From Chloroflexus sp. (GTDB lineage Bacteria; Chloroflexota; Anaerolineae; Anaerolineales; Villigracilaceae), in assembly GCA_020723995.1 (NCBI GenBank), contig DYHT01000010.1:1-52208 (forward strand): a stretch of 52,208 bases of DNA, read 5' to 3'. Each line of letters opens with the position of its first letter. The stretch's first letter is position 1. Shown one piece after another: positions 9,126 to 17,995 of this stretch. The translations under genes were made by a program, and so were the position numbers. The notes below the pieces were generated by a model. That model was not told where the DNA came from. It ran no database searches and worked only from the letters and a program-made list of their open reading frames with translations.

Positions 9126-10400
9126 ATGTCAGAAAAATTCGACATTCTCATCAGAAACGCCCAGCTTCGAGGCCGGTTAGACAAATTCTTTTGCGCAGCA
9201 GGCACAGCCCCCTGCGGGCATTTCGTGCAGATCGGTATCGCCGATGGGAGAATCGCTGCCATCGAGGAGTCTATTGACGGCAAGGCGGTGGTCGAGATTG
9301 ACGCCCACGGAAATCTGGTGACCGAGTCCTTTGTCAATCCTCATCTCCACCTGTGCAAGGTGTATACGCTGCAAATGATGGACGAGGCAGCCCTGCGGGA
9401 TTACCACGCGGCCGAGATGGGCAAAGCCATGACGGCCATCGAGCTGGCTGCCCGCGTCAAGGAAAATTATGACGAATCTTGGATCATCAAAAACGTGCGC
9501 CGCGCCATCGCCCAGGCAGCCCTTTTTGGCTGCACCCACGTGCGGGCATTTGCCGATGTGGATAAAAAAGCTCGTCTGGAAGGGGTGAAGGCTCTTATCC
9601 GCGCGCGGGAAGAATTCAAAGGCATTGTGGACATCCAGGTCGTCGCTTTTGCCCAGGATGGTATCGTGCGCGAGCCGGGGGCGGCCGACTTGGTACGGCA
9701 GTCCATGCTGCTCGGAGCAGATGTGGTTGGCGGCATCCCCTGGATCGAATATACAGAAACGGACATTGCCCAACACGTCAAAGAAATTTTTGATATTGCG
9801 TTAGAATATGGGAAGGATGTTTCCATGCTGGTGGACGACGCTGGCGATCCGGGCTTGCGTTCGCTGGAAATGATGGCGGTCGAAACCATCCAACGTGGCT
9901 GGCAGGGCCGCGCCTTAGCCCACCACGCCCGCGCCATGTCGCTCTATCCAAAGCCCTATTTCCAAAAGGTCGCCGCACTGCTGAAGAAAGCGGACATGGG
10001 TGTGGTAAGCGATCCACATACTGGCCCGTTACACGCCCGAGTCCGGGAGCTTCTAGAAGAAGGGGTACTGGTCTGCCTGGGTCAGGATGACATCTCAGAT
10101 GCTTACTACCCCTATGGCCGCAATAACATGCTGGAAGTGGCTTTCCTGGCCTCCCATTTGCTGTGGATGACCACCTCGACCGAGATGGAAACGCTGTATG
10201 ACATGATCACCGTGCGGGCTGCCCAGGCTATAGGTCTCAAGGATTATGGATTGCGGGTCAGTGCTCCGGCGCATCTCGTCGTTCTCAATGCACCCAGTGT
10301 GTTGGAAGCGCTGCGTTCTCACGCTGCACCCATCTGCGTCATCAGCCACGGCAAGCTAGTGGATTATGATAAAATGAGAACAATGTCAGTATCAATTTGA
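9126..10400 (+). CDS. Amidohydrolase, cytosine deaminase-like, with an altered metal site
   Basis: This 424-aa member of the amidohydrolase superfamily aligns along its length with bacterial cytosine deaminase. Shared features are the metal-binding NPHLHL, the conserved Gln in VVAFAQDGI, a His in AHHARAM and the Asp in GQDDISDAYYP. Two key positions differ. Where CodA has HCDE (metal-ligand His and catalytic Glu), this protein has LVDD. CodA GHDD is here GQDD. The enzyme may therefore use one metal differently, act on another substrate, or be catalytically changed. A GGAGG site precedes the ATG. It lies between two Mo hydroxylases, so a role in deamination or ring hydrolysis of the oxidised heterocycle is likely but inferred. 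Confidence 0.8.
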   Translation: MSEKFDILIRNAQLRGRLDKFFCAAGTAPCGHFVQIGIADGRIAAIEESIDGKAVVEIDAHGNLVTESFVNPHLHLCKVYTLQMMDEAALRDYHAAEMGKAMTAIELAARVKENYDESWIIKNVRRAIAQAALFGCTHVRAFADVDKKARLEGVKALIRAREEFKGIVDIQVVAFAQDGIVREPGAADLVRQSMLLGADVVGGIPWIEYTETDIAQHVKEIFDIALEYGKDVSMLVDDAGDPGLRSLEMMAVETIQRGWQGRALAHHARAMSLYPKPYFQKVAALLKKADMGVVSDPHTGPLHARVRELLEEGVLVCLGQDDISDAYYPYGRNNMLEVAFLASHLLWMTTSTEMETLYDMITVRAAQAIGLKDYGLRVSAPAHLVVLNAPSVLEALRSHAAPICVISHGKLVDYDKMRTMSVSI

Positions 10401-10438
10401 GGTAGAAGATCAAATAGGCTGGATTCGGGTGAAGCAAA

Positions 10439-13225
10439 TTGGCCGCCAAAATCAACATCCAGTTCATCGTCAACGGCCATGAAGTAAGCGCAGCGGTGCC
10501 CTCAGACTTGAGCCTGATGCGCTTCTTGCGCGATGAATTGGCCCTGACCGGGACGAAGAACAGTTGCAACAGCGGCCACTGCGGCGCCTGCACCGTGATC
10601 GTGAACGACAAGGTAACGCGTGCCTGCCTGGTGCGCATGTCGAAGTTGAATGGCGCCAACATACAAACCATCGAAGGGTTGGCTCAAAATGGGAATCTTC
10701 ATCCCATCCAGTTGGCATTCATCGAGCACGGCGCCGTCCAGTGTGGGTTTTGCACCCCCGGCATGATCATGGCGACCAAAGCCCTGTTGGATGCCAACCC
10801 TCACCCCACGCGTGCCGAAATCAAAAAGGCTCTCACCCAAAATAACAACCTGTGCCGCTGCACCGGCTACGTAAAAATCCTGGATGCTATCCAGGATGCC
10901 GCCGAACGCCTGGCCTCCGGTGTGCACTATGCTCCTCCTCCCAAAGAGGAGGGTGCACAGGCCGTGCTCAGCCGTGATGCGGTGAGTCTGGTGAGTGGCG
11001 GCACCCGTTTTGGTGACGACTTTCGCATCGAGGGGATGTTGCATGGGAAAATCCTGTGGGCTGCTCATCCCCATGCCGAGATTCTCAATGTGGACGCCGC
11101 TGAGGCGGAAGCCATGCCGGGCGTCGCGGTGGTGATCACCGCCCGGGACGTTCCCGGTAAAAATCAGGCCGGCATCCTCATCCGTGACCAACCGGCTATT
11201 GCCTACGACAAGGTGCGTTACATCGGCGATACGCTCGCGGCAGTCTTTGCCGAGACACCTGAACTCGCTGCAGAAGCGCTGAAGAAAATCCGCGTGGATT
11301 ACCGCCTCCTGCCAGGCGTGTTCTCGCCGGAGGAAGCCGCCCAGCCTGGCGCTCCCCGTCTCCACAGCAAGGGAAATCTGCTGCACCACCATGCCATCCA
11401 GCGCGGCGACGCAGTGGAGGCTTTTTCGCGCTGCAGTGTGGTCGTCGAGGAGACATATACCACGCCGTTCATTGAGCACGCCTTTTTGGAGCCAGAATCG
11501 GGCATTGCCTTCCCCACGCAGGACGGCGGTGTTATGATTCAAATGGGCACCCAGTGCGCCTTCGACGACCGCGCTCAGCTTTCGGAAATTTTGGCCCTGC
11601 CGGAGGACAAAATTCGCGTCGTACAATTACCGATGGGCGGCGCTTTTGGTGGTAAAGAGGACATGATCCTTCAACAGTACCTCTCTCTGGGGGCGCTGCG
11701 CACCGGGCGTCCGGTGAAGATGGTGCTGACACGCGAGGAGTCGCTGCGTGCCCATCCCAAACGTCATGCGGCAAAGATGCGCTTCAAGACTGGGGCGGAC
11801 CGTGAGGGGCGCGTTCTTGCCCTCCAGGCGAATATTACCCTCGACACTGGCGCTTATGCCTCTCTCGGCAGTGACATCCTGGAAAACACCCTGGTCTTTG
11901 CCGCCGGCCCTTATTACGTCCCTAACCTCGAGCTTGAAGGTTGGGCGTGGTACACGAACAACATGCCGGCCGGGGCGATGCGCGGCTTTGGCGTCAACCA
12001 GGTTGCATTCGCCCTGGAGCAGCAAATGGACGTCATGGCGCGTGCCCTGGGGATTGACCCCTTCGAGTTCCGCCTGCTCAACGCCCTGGACGTGGGCCTG
12101 CCCACCGCGGCCGACCACATCCTGGAAGAAGGCGTGGTCTCCATCAAGCAGACTATCCGGGCGGCGCGCGAAGCCTTTCAACAGGCGCGCCTGCCGGCCA
12201 ATGATGGAAAGAAGATCGGCGTGGGTGTGGCCTGCGCGGTGAAGAACATTGGTTATGGGCACGGCATTCACGAAGAGGCGGGAGCGATCGTCGAGCTTGA
12301 CTCGGATGGTTGTTGCCGGCTGCGCGCCAGCCAGCACGATTATGGCCAGGGCGCGCGGGCTGCACTGGTGCAACTGGTAGCCAGCGAGTTGAACCTGCCG
12401 GTGGAACGCATCGAAATCATCGGGCCGGACACGGCGCTCACGCCGCCCACCGGTCCCACCACGGCTTCACGCCAGACTTTCCTCACGGGCAATGCAGTAG
12501 TGAAAGCCTGCCGCGTCCTGAAGGAGCAGTTATTTCACCAGGCGGCTGATATCCTGGATACCGCGCCCGAGCATCTCGAGCTACGCCAGGATCGGGTGGT
12601 AGACCCGGCGACAGGGCAAGAAGTCCCGCTGACGAGGTTGGGAGAACGTTTCGTCGTCGAAGAAATCTATTCAGCCCCGCCTTCTGCTCCCTTGCTGAAG
12701 GGCGAGACCAGCCATTATGGCAAGCCCGGTTTCGAAACGCGGCCAACACACTGGTGCTACGCCTACAACACCCAGGTCGCTGTAGTGGAAGTGAATGAAG
12801 CCAGCGGAGAAGTGAAGGTGCTTACGGTCGTGTCGGCCAACGATGTCGGCAAAGCCATCAACCGGTCGGCTATCGAGGGACAGATCCACGGCGGTGTGAT
12901 GATGGGCCTGGGTTTTGCCTTATCCGAGCAGTTTGTGGTGGAACAAGGTGTCAACCTCACCGACTCACTTCATAAGTGCCGGCTGCCCCTGGCTGAGCAG
13001 ACACCGGAGATCATCCCAGTAATAGTAGAAGTTCCACATCCTTACGGCCCGCATGGCGCAAAGGGTTTTGCCGAAGCCCCTTCGCTGGCTACCGCTCCGG
13101 CAATCCTGAATGCCATCTACGATGCCGTCGGCGTTCGGATTACGTCGTTGCCGGCGGATAAACACAGGGTCAAAGCAGCTCTCCATGCAACCTATCCCCG
13201 GCCAGTAGACATCGAAAGGAGGTGA
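10439..13225 (+). CDS. Fused 2Fe-2S / molybdopterin hydroxylase
   Basis: This single 928-aa chain joins a 2Fe-2S subunit (Cys43, 48, 51, 63; CGFCTPGM; CRCTGY) to a full molybdopterin-binding subunit. The latter shows GGAFGGKEDM, GAMRGFGVNQ and the C-terminal GAKGFAEAP with the catalytic Glu. There is no FAD domain, so it must share the medium subunit at 5320 or donate electrons elsewhere. The start is TTG at 10439: an in-frame TGA at 10430 excludes an earlier start, and GGGTGA lies about 6 nt upstream. The gene is 38 bp after the amidohydrolase. Similar FeS-Mo fusions are annotated as xanthine dehydrogenase or selenium-dependent hydroxylases; no in-frame TGA occurs here. The second transporter follows. 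Confidence 0.88.
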   Translation: MAAKINIQFIVNGHEVSAAVPSDLSLMRFLRDELALTGTKNSCNSGHCGACTVIVNDKVTRACLVRMSKLNGANIQTIEGLAQNGNLHPIQLAFIEHGAVQCGFCTPGMIMATKALLDANPHPTRAEIKKALTQNNNLCRCTGYVKILDAIQDAAERLASGVHYAPPPKEEGAQAVLSRDAVSLVSGGTRFGDDFRIEGMLHGKILWAAHPHAEILNVDAAEAEAMPGVAVVITARDVPGKNQAGILIRDQPAIAYDKVRYIGDTLAAVFAETPELAAEALKKIRVDYRLLPGVFSPEEAAQPGAPRLHSKGNLLHHHAIQRGDAVEAFSRCSVVVEETYTTPFIEHAFLEPESGIAFPTQDGGVMIQMGTQCAFDDRAQLSEILALPEDKIRVVQLPMGGAFGGKEDMILQQYLSLGALRTGRPVKMVLTREESLRAHPKRHAAKMRFKTGADREGRVLALQANITLDTGAYASLGSDILENTLVFAAGPYYVPNLELEGWAWYTNNMPAGAMRGFGVNQVAFALEQQMDVMARALGIDPFEFRLLNALDVGLPTAADHILEEGVVSIKQTIRAAREAFQQARLPANDGKKIGVGVACAVKNIGYGHGIHEEAGAIVELDSDGCCRLRASQHDYGQGARAALVQLVASELNLPVERIEIIGPDTALTPPTGPTTASRQTFLTGNAVVKACRVLKEQLFHQAADILDTAPEHLELRQDRVVDPATGQEVPLTRLGERFVVEEIYSAPPSAPLLKGETSHYGKPGFETRPTHWCYAYNTQVAVVEVNEASGEVKVLTVVSANDVGKAINRSAIEGQIHGGVMMGLGFALSEQFVVEQGVNLTDSLHKCRLPLAEQTPEIIPVIVEVPHPYGPHGAKGFAEAPSLATAPAILNAIYDAVGVRITSLPADKHRVKAALHATYPRPVDIERR

Positions 13226-13360
13226 TCAACTATCCAAATGTTATTACTCCGCCTGCCTGCGGCGGCGAATGAAATTTGCCTAAATGATAGGCGAGTCGCT
13301 GACCAGTCAGGCACGGACATTCTATCCAAGATAAGACAACCCTTGAAGGAGAGAAATACC
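13226..13360 (+). other. Leader before the second BMP gene
   Basis: This 135-nt gap holds a small GC hairpin (CCGCC and GGCGG at 13249-13264) and short dyads around 13278-13312, then the GAAGGAGAG ribosome binding site. In-frame codons upstream of 13361 give no credible signal peptide. No known riboswitch fold was recognised. Confidence 0.3.
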
Positions 13361-14377
13361 ATGCGTAAACCTTCTATTCTTCACACTTTGGTCACCTGCG
13401 CCCTGCTGCTGGTGATATTTACCGTCGGATGCGCGCCGAAACCGACCGAGGCCGGCCCGACCAAGCTGCTTGTATTCGGCGCCTTTGCCACACCCATCGA
13501 GGAGCCATGGGACGGCGTCATCCATGCCGCCCTTTTGAAAGCCGAGGCAGAAGGGAAGATTGACTACGAATATACAGACAATATTGGCTACGCCGGTGAC
13601 ATGGAACGCGTGCTGCGTGAGGTGGCTGATCAGCAGAAACCTGCCATCATCATCGGCGATGCCTTTGGCAACGAAGAGGCTGCGCGCCGTGTGGCAGCGG
13701 ACTATCCTAACATCGCCTTTGCTTTTGGCTCTGGCCTTGGTCCCTCGGAGCCGAACTTCTCGGTCTTCGACAACTGGATCCATGAGCCGGCTTACCTGTG
13801 CGGTATGCTGGCCGGTGGGCTGACCAAAACCAACACCATCGGTGTGGTCGGCGGCTATCCCGTGCCAGAAGTCAACCGTCTCACCAATGCCTTCATCGCC
13901 GGGGCGAAGGAAGTTAATCCCAACGCCAAGGTGCTGGTGACCTTCATCAACAGTTGGTTTGACCCGGCTGCTGCGAAAGAAGCCGCCTTGGCCCAGATTG
14001 ACGCTGGCGCTGACGTGCTGTATGCCGAACGCTTTGGCGTGATCGAGGCCGCTAAAGAGAAAGGCTTGTTTGCCTTCGGCAACATGAGCGACCAGAACGA
14101 GCTGGCGCCCGACCTGGTGGTGAGCAGCCCGGTGTGGAACATGAATCCCACGGTCGAGTATCTAATCAAGCAGGTGGCAAGCGGCGCCTATACCGCCCAG
14201 GACCTGAAGGACTTCAGCATGGTCGCCAAGGGCGGCGCCAACCTGGCCCCCTTCCACGCCACGGAGAGCAAGATCCCCGCCGATCTGCTGGCGAAGGTGC
14301 GCGAACGCGAGCAGCAGATCAAGGATGGCCTCTTCCGCGTGGACATCAATGAGCAGCAACCGGCACCAGTCAACTAA
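13361..14377 (+). CDS. BMP-family ABC transporter substrate-binding lipoprotein (set 2)
   Basis: This 338-aa lipoprotein of the BMP/PnrA family has its signal peptide ending in the lipobox TVGC, with the lipidated Cys at 24. The mature part has the two alpha/beta lobes typical of the family. The ATG at 13361 follows GAAGGAG at good spacing; an open frame from 13238 only adds a non-signal extension. It heads the set-2 importer. A perfect GC-rich hairpin follows its stop, as after the first BMP gene. It is clearly diverged from the protein at 99, so the two importers probably bind different ligands. Confidence 0.9.
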   Translation: MRKPSILHTLVTCALLLVIFTVGCAPKPTEAGPTKLLVFGAFATPIEEPWDGVIHAALLKAEAEGKIDYEYTDNIGYAGDMERVLREVADQQKPAIIIGDAFGNEEAARRVAADYPNIAFAFGSGLGPSEPNFSVFDNWIHEPAYLCGMLAGGLTKTNTIGVVGGYPVPEVNRLTNAFIAGAKEVNPNAKVLVTFINSWFDPAAAKEAALAQIDAGADVLYAERFGVIEAAKEKGLFAFGNMSDQNELAPDLVVSSPVWNMNPTVEYLIKQVASGAYTAQDLKDFSMVAKGGANLAPFHATESKIPADLLAKVREREQQIKDGLFRVDINEQQPAPVN

Positions 14378-14387
14378 TTTTCCACGT

Positions 14388-14415
14388 CTGGGGCGGTGGG
14401 TGCTCGCCGCCCCAG
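14388..14415 (+). promoter_or_regulatory. Intercistronic GC hairpin
   Basis: CTGGGGCGG at 14388-14396 pairs perfectly with CCGCCCCAG at 14407-14415 (9 bp, 10-nt loop). There is no T-tract and it ends just before the AAGGAA ribosome binding site of the ATPase. It probably protects the upstream mRNA or reduces downstream translation, giving more binding protein than ATPase. Confidence 0.6.
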
Positions 14416-14428
14416 CAAGGAATGAAAC

Positions 14429-15940
14429 ATGTTAGCGATCCAGATGCGGGGCATCACCAAGCGCTTCGGCCCCGTGCTTGCCAACGATCGCATTGATTTC
14501 TCCCTGGAACAAGGCGAGATTCATGCCTTGTTAGGCGAGAACGGCGCGGGGAAGACCACCCTGATGCGCATCCTCTACGGTCTGTATCACGCCGACCAGG
14601 GCGAAATTTTGGTTGATGGACATCTGGCACATATTCCCTCACCCAAAGAGGCGATTACCCTGGGGATCGGGATGGTGGCACAGCATTTCACCCTGGTGCC
14701 TCCCTTGAGCGTGGCCGAGAATGTAGTGCTGGGTTATACAAAGGGCCTCCGCTTCGATCCAGGCGCGGCGCAGCAGCACGTCGCCGAGGCCGCAGCCCGT
14801 TTCGGGATCAAGACCGACCCGGCAGCGATAGTGCGTCATCTGTCGGTCGGCGAGTGCCAGCGCGTCGAAATCCTCAAAGCCCTCTATCGGAACGTGCGCG
14901 CCCTGATCATGGATGAGCCAACCTCTGTTCTTGTCCCTCAGGAGGTGGATGTTCTATTCGAGACGCTGGAGCGGCTGCGAGGGGCAGGGCTTTCGGTCAT
15001 ATTTATCAGCCACAAGCTCAATGAAGTGATGGCTGTGTGCGACCGGATTACTGTGCTCCGCCAGGGGCGGGTGGTGGGGACAGTGGACAAAGCGGCCACC
15101 TCCCAGATTGAACTGGCGTGCATGATGGTTGGGCGGGAAACCTTCGGCGTCACCCGGCGTGGGGAGTCCCCTCAGGGCGAGGCGCGCTTGCGCCTCGAGA
15201 GCCTCAGCGCCCTGGACAGGAAAGGTTTACCGGCGTTGAAGGAGGTGTCGTTAGAAGTGCGTGCTGGCGAAATTTTAGGCCTGGCGGGCGTCTCGGGCAA
15301 CGGCCAAGCGGAACTTGCCCGCGTCCTGGCCGGTACGCTGAAGCCGACCGGTGGACGCATCCTGGTTGACAACCGGGATCTGACCGGCGCTGATCCAACC
15401 TGCTTCCTGGTCGCTGGCGTGGGTCGGATACCGGAGGAGCGGCACGAGAGCATGATTGGTGAGCTTAGCGTCGCAGAAAACTTGGTTCTCGAATGTCTGG
15501 ACGAATTCACCCGCAACGGTTTGCTGGATCGTCGCCGCGTCCGCCAGCACGGGGAACAGTTGATCGCCGAGTATCAAATCAAAGCTCAGCCGACCGACCG
15601 CATGCGCACACTCTCCGGAGGCAACGTCCAAAAAGTAGTTCTGGCGCGCGCCCTGTCGAGCAAACCGCGCGTTATCTTGGCTTCACAGCCGACGCGCGGC
15701 CTGGACGTGGGCGCCACCGAGTACGTGCGCGACAAGCTGTTGGAGCAGCGCGACCAGGGCGTGGCCGTGTTGTTGATATCCGAAGATCTGGACGAAGCCC
15801 TGGCCCTCTCGGATCGAATTGCCGTGATCTATGAAGGACGCATCATGGGTGTGATCCCGGCCGGGGAAGCCAGCAAGGAACAACTAGGGATGATGATGTC
15901 CGGTGCTTGGGAGGTGACTCGTGGCGAAACTGAGAATTGA
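14429..15940 (+). CDS. ABC transporter ATPase, two nucleotide-binding domains (set 2)
   Basis: This 503-aa dual ABC ATPase is homologous to the protein at 1780. Domain 1 has GENGAGKTT, LSVGECQR and LIMDEPTSVL. Domain 2 has GVSGNGQAE, LSGGNVQK and a Walker B lacking the usual Asp-Glu (ASQPTRGLD), as expected for the family. The ATG has AAGGAA seven bases upstream. The next permease start lies inside the 3' end of this gene (20-bp overlap), indicating coupled translation. Its GC content is visibly higher than that of the set-1 copy. Confidence 0.92.
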   Translation: MLAIQMRGITKRFGPVLANDRIDFSLEQGEIHALLGENGAGKTTLMRILYGLYHADQGEILVDGHLAHIPSPKEAITLGIGMVAQHFTLVPPLSVAENVVLGYTKGLRFDPGAAQQHVAEAAARFGIKTDPAAIVRHLSVGECQRVEILKALYRNVRALIMDEPTSVLVPQEVDVLFETLERLRGAGLSVIFISHKLNEVMAVCDRITVLRQGRVVGTVDKAATSQIELACMMVGRETFGVTRRGESPQGEARLRLESLSALDRKGLPALKEVSLEVRAGEILGLAGVSGNGQAELARVLAGTLKPTGGRILVDNRDLTGADPTCFLVAGVGRIPEERHESMIGELSVAENLVLECLDEFTRNGLLDRRRVRQHGEQLIAEYQIKAQPTDRMRTLSGGNVQKVVLARALSSKPRVILASQPTRGLDVGATEYVRDKLLEQRDQGVAVLLISEDLDEALALSDRIAVIYEGRIMGVIPAGEASKEQLGMMMSGAWEVTRGETEN

Positions 15941-17036
15941 ACGGGCGGCCGCGCCGCTCTGGGTGCGCCCGTTGATACCGGTCATCGCAGCGGTGATCAC
16001 CCTGGCGCTGACAGCCACACTGGTGGTGCTGGCAAAGGCCAACCCGTTCGAAGCTTACTATTACTTCCTGGTCGTCCCCCTCTCCAGCTGGGTGAGCGCC
16101 ATCGAAGTGCTGGTCAAGTCTACACCGCTATTATTGACCGGGGCGGCTGTGACCTTTGCCTTCTCGGCCGGGTATTGGAATATTGGCGCCGAAGGCCAAC
16201 TCTACGCCGGTGCTATCGCCGCCGCCTGGCTGGGCACCGTACTCCACGAAGCCCCTGCTCTGGTGGCCATCCCAATCATGCTGCTCGGTGGCTTTGTGGC
16301 CGGGATGCTGTGGGCGCTGCCTCCAGCATTACTCAAAGTCAAGCTGGCGGTGGACGAGGTGGTGACCACCCTGTTGTTGAACTCCGTCATCCTGTTCGTT
16401 GTCAGTTATCTGCTCAATGGTCCATGGCGGGACCCGGTCTCCGGCTGGCCGCAATCACCCGAAATCGCCGCCAGTGCTATATTACCCAAGCTGCTTCCCC
16501 GGGCGCGCCTGCACCTCGGTTTCATCGTCGGTCTGTTGATCATCCTAGCATTATGGTTCGTTCTCTCCCGCACGAGCCTGGGGCTGAAGATGCGTGCCAC
16601 CGGTCTGGGGATGGAAGCCGCTCGTTACGCCGGGGTGAACGTCGGCCGCGCGATCTTGACGGCTGCGCTGATCAGCGGCGGCATCGCCGGGATAGCAGGT
16701 GTCAGCGAAATTGCGGGCATCCACTTTCACCTGATTGATGCCATCTCGCCCGGTTATGGATACACCGGCATCATCATTGCCATGCTGGGCGGTCTCAACC
16801 CGTTTGGCGTGGGCCTGGCCGCGCTGTTCGTCGGACTGTTGAGCATTGGCGGGCAGACCGTAAGCCGCGCCCTCGGCGTACCGGCCTACCTGGGCGACGT
16901 GGTGCAGGCTGCTCTTCTATTGGTTACGCTAGGTGCATTCATCTTCCAGAATTATCGCATCCGCTGGATCGCCGATGAACCCAGATCTTTACCCCCGCTT
17001 CCCGCCAGCGCGGAGAACGATCTGGAAACGAATTAG
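15921..17036 (+). CDS. ABC transporter permease, set 2, subunit 1
   Basis: This 371-aa BPD_transp_2 permease starts with GTG at 15921, preceded by GGAGGTG inside the ATPase gene. It has about nine hydrophobic segments and the family motif GYWNIGAEGQLYAG. It pairs with the permease at 17067 to form the channel of the second BMP importer. Length and motif match the set-1 permease at 3324. Confidence 0.9.
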   Translation: MAKLRIERAAAPLWVRPLIPVIAAVITLALTATLVVLAKANPFEAYYYFLVVPLSSWVSAIEVLVKSTPLLLTGAAVTFAFSAGYWNIGAEGQLYAGAIAAAWLGTVLHEAPALVAIPIMLLGGFVAGMLWALPPALLKVKLAVDEVVTTLLLNSVILFVVSYLLNGPWRDPVSGWPQSPEIAASAILPKLLPRARLHLGFIVGLLIILALWFVLSRTSLGLKMRATGLGMEAARYAGVNVGRAILTAALISGGIAGIAGVSEIAGIHFHLIDAISPGYGYTGIIIAMLGGLNPFGVGLAALFVGLLSIGGQTVSRALGVPAYLGDVVQAALLLVTLGAFIFQNYRIRWIADEPRSLPPLPASAENDLETN

Positions 17037-17066
17037 ATTCTCGCACAAAGAGCAAGGATTTTCGTC

Positions 17067-17978
17067 ATGGAAGTTTTCCTCATTGGCTTGATTGCCGCTA
17101 CGCTCCGCGTGGCCACCCCGCTAATCCTGGGGACCCTGGGTGAACTATTTGCCGAGCGGGCGGGAATCCTGAACCTCGGCATTGAAGGTACCATGTTCTG
17201 TGGAGCCTTCGTGGGCTTTGTCGTCGGCGGAGCGACCGGAAATCTGTGGTTGGGTGTACTGGCCGCCATCGTCGCCGGAATCCTCGCAGGATTGCTGATG
17301 GGACTGCTGTCGGTTCGGTTGGGTGTGAGCCAGCACGTATCGGGCTTGGGAATCACCCTCTTGCTGACGGGTCTATCCCTGTTCGGATTCCGCCTGATCT
17401 TCGGCGAGCCGCGCATCCCCCCGTCCATCGCACCTTTCGAGAGGCTGCCTATCCTGAGTCAGGTACCTATTCTAGGCGAGATTTTGGGGCAATATGCCCT
17501 GACCTATATCGCGCTGGCCCTGGTGCCGGTATGCTGGTGGATGCTGTATCGCACTAACTTCGGCCTGCAAATCCGGGCCGTAGGTGAAAACCCAGAGGCG
17601 GCTGACGCGGCCGGGGTCAATGTGTTCCTCACCCGCTACCTGGCGCTGGCGATTGCCGGCGGGTTGATGGCGGCCGGGGGTGCCTTTCTCTCGCTGGCCC
17701 AGTTGGGCGCGTTTACTTATGGTATCATCGCCGGGCGCGGTTGGGTGTGCATCGCGTTGATAATCTTTGGCAACTGGCAACCGGTGAGAGTGTTGTGGGG
17801 AGCGCTACTCTTCGGCGGCGTCTCTGCCCTCCAGTTGCGCCTGCAGACCACCGGATTGGACCTTCCCTACGAAATGTTCCTGGCGTTGCCTTATCTGGTG
17901 ACGATCGCCGCTCTGGCAGTAGCCGGGCGCAACGCCACATATCCAGCGGCGCTGCTAAAGGCATATAAACGCGAATGA
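17067..17978 (+). CDS. ABC transporter permease, set 2, subunit 2
   Basis: This 303-aa second permease of importer set 2 has the early motif RAGILNLGIEGTMFCGA and repeated membrane-spanning segments. It is separated by 30 bp from its partner permease. Its stop (TGA) overlaps a possible ATG of the next gene at 17975, so transporter and catabolic genes are joined in one transcription unit. Confidence 0.9.
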   Translation: MEVFLIGLIAATLRVATPLILGTLGELFAERAGILNLGIEGTMFCGAFVGFVVGGATGNLWLGVLAAIVAGILAGLLMGLLSVRLGVSQHVSGLGITLLLTGLSLFGFRLIFGEPRIPPSIAPFERLPILSQVPILGEILGQYALTYIALALVPVCWWMLYRTNFGLQIRAVGENPEAADAAGVNVFLTRYLALAIAGGLMAAGGAFLSLAQLGAFTYGIIAGRGWVCIALIIFGNWQPVRVLWGALLFGGVSALQLRLQTTGLDLPYEMFLALPYLVTIAALAVAGRNATYPAALLKAYKRE

Positions 17979-17995
17979 ATAAAAGGAAACTACCC

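Noticed and set aside
10502-11626. Antisense frame of 374 aa in the fused hydroxylase
   Set aside because: It is a shadow; the + strand has all cluster cysteines and Mo motifs.
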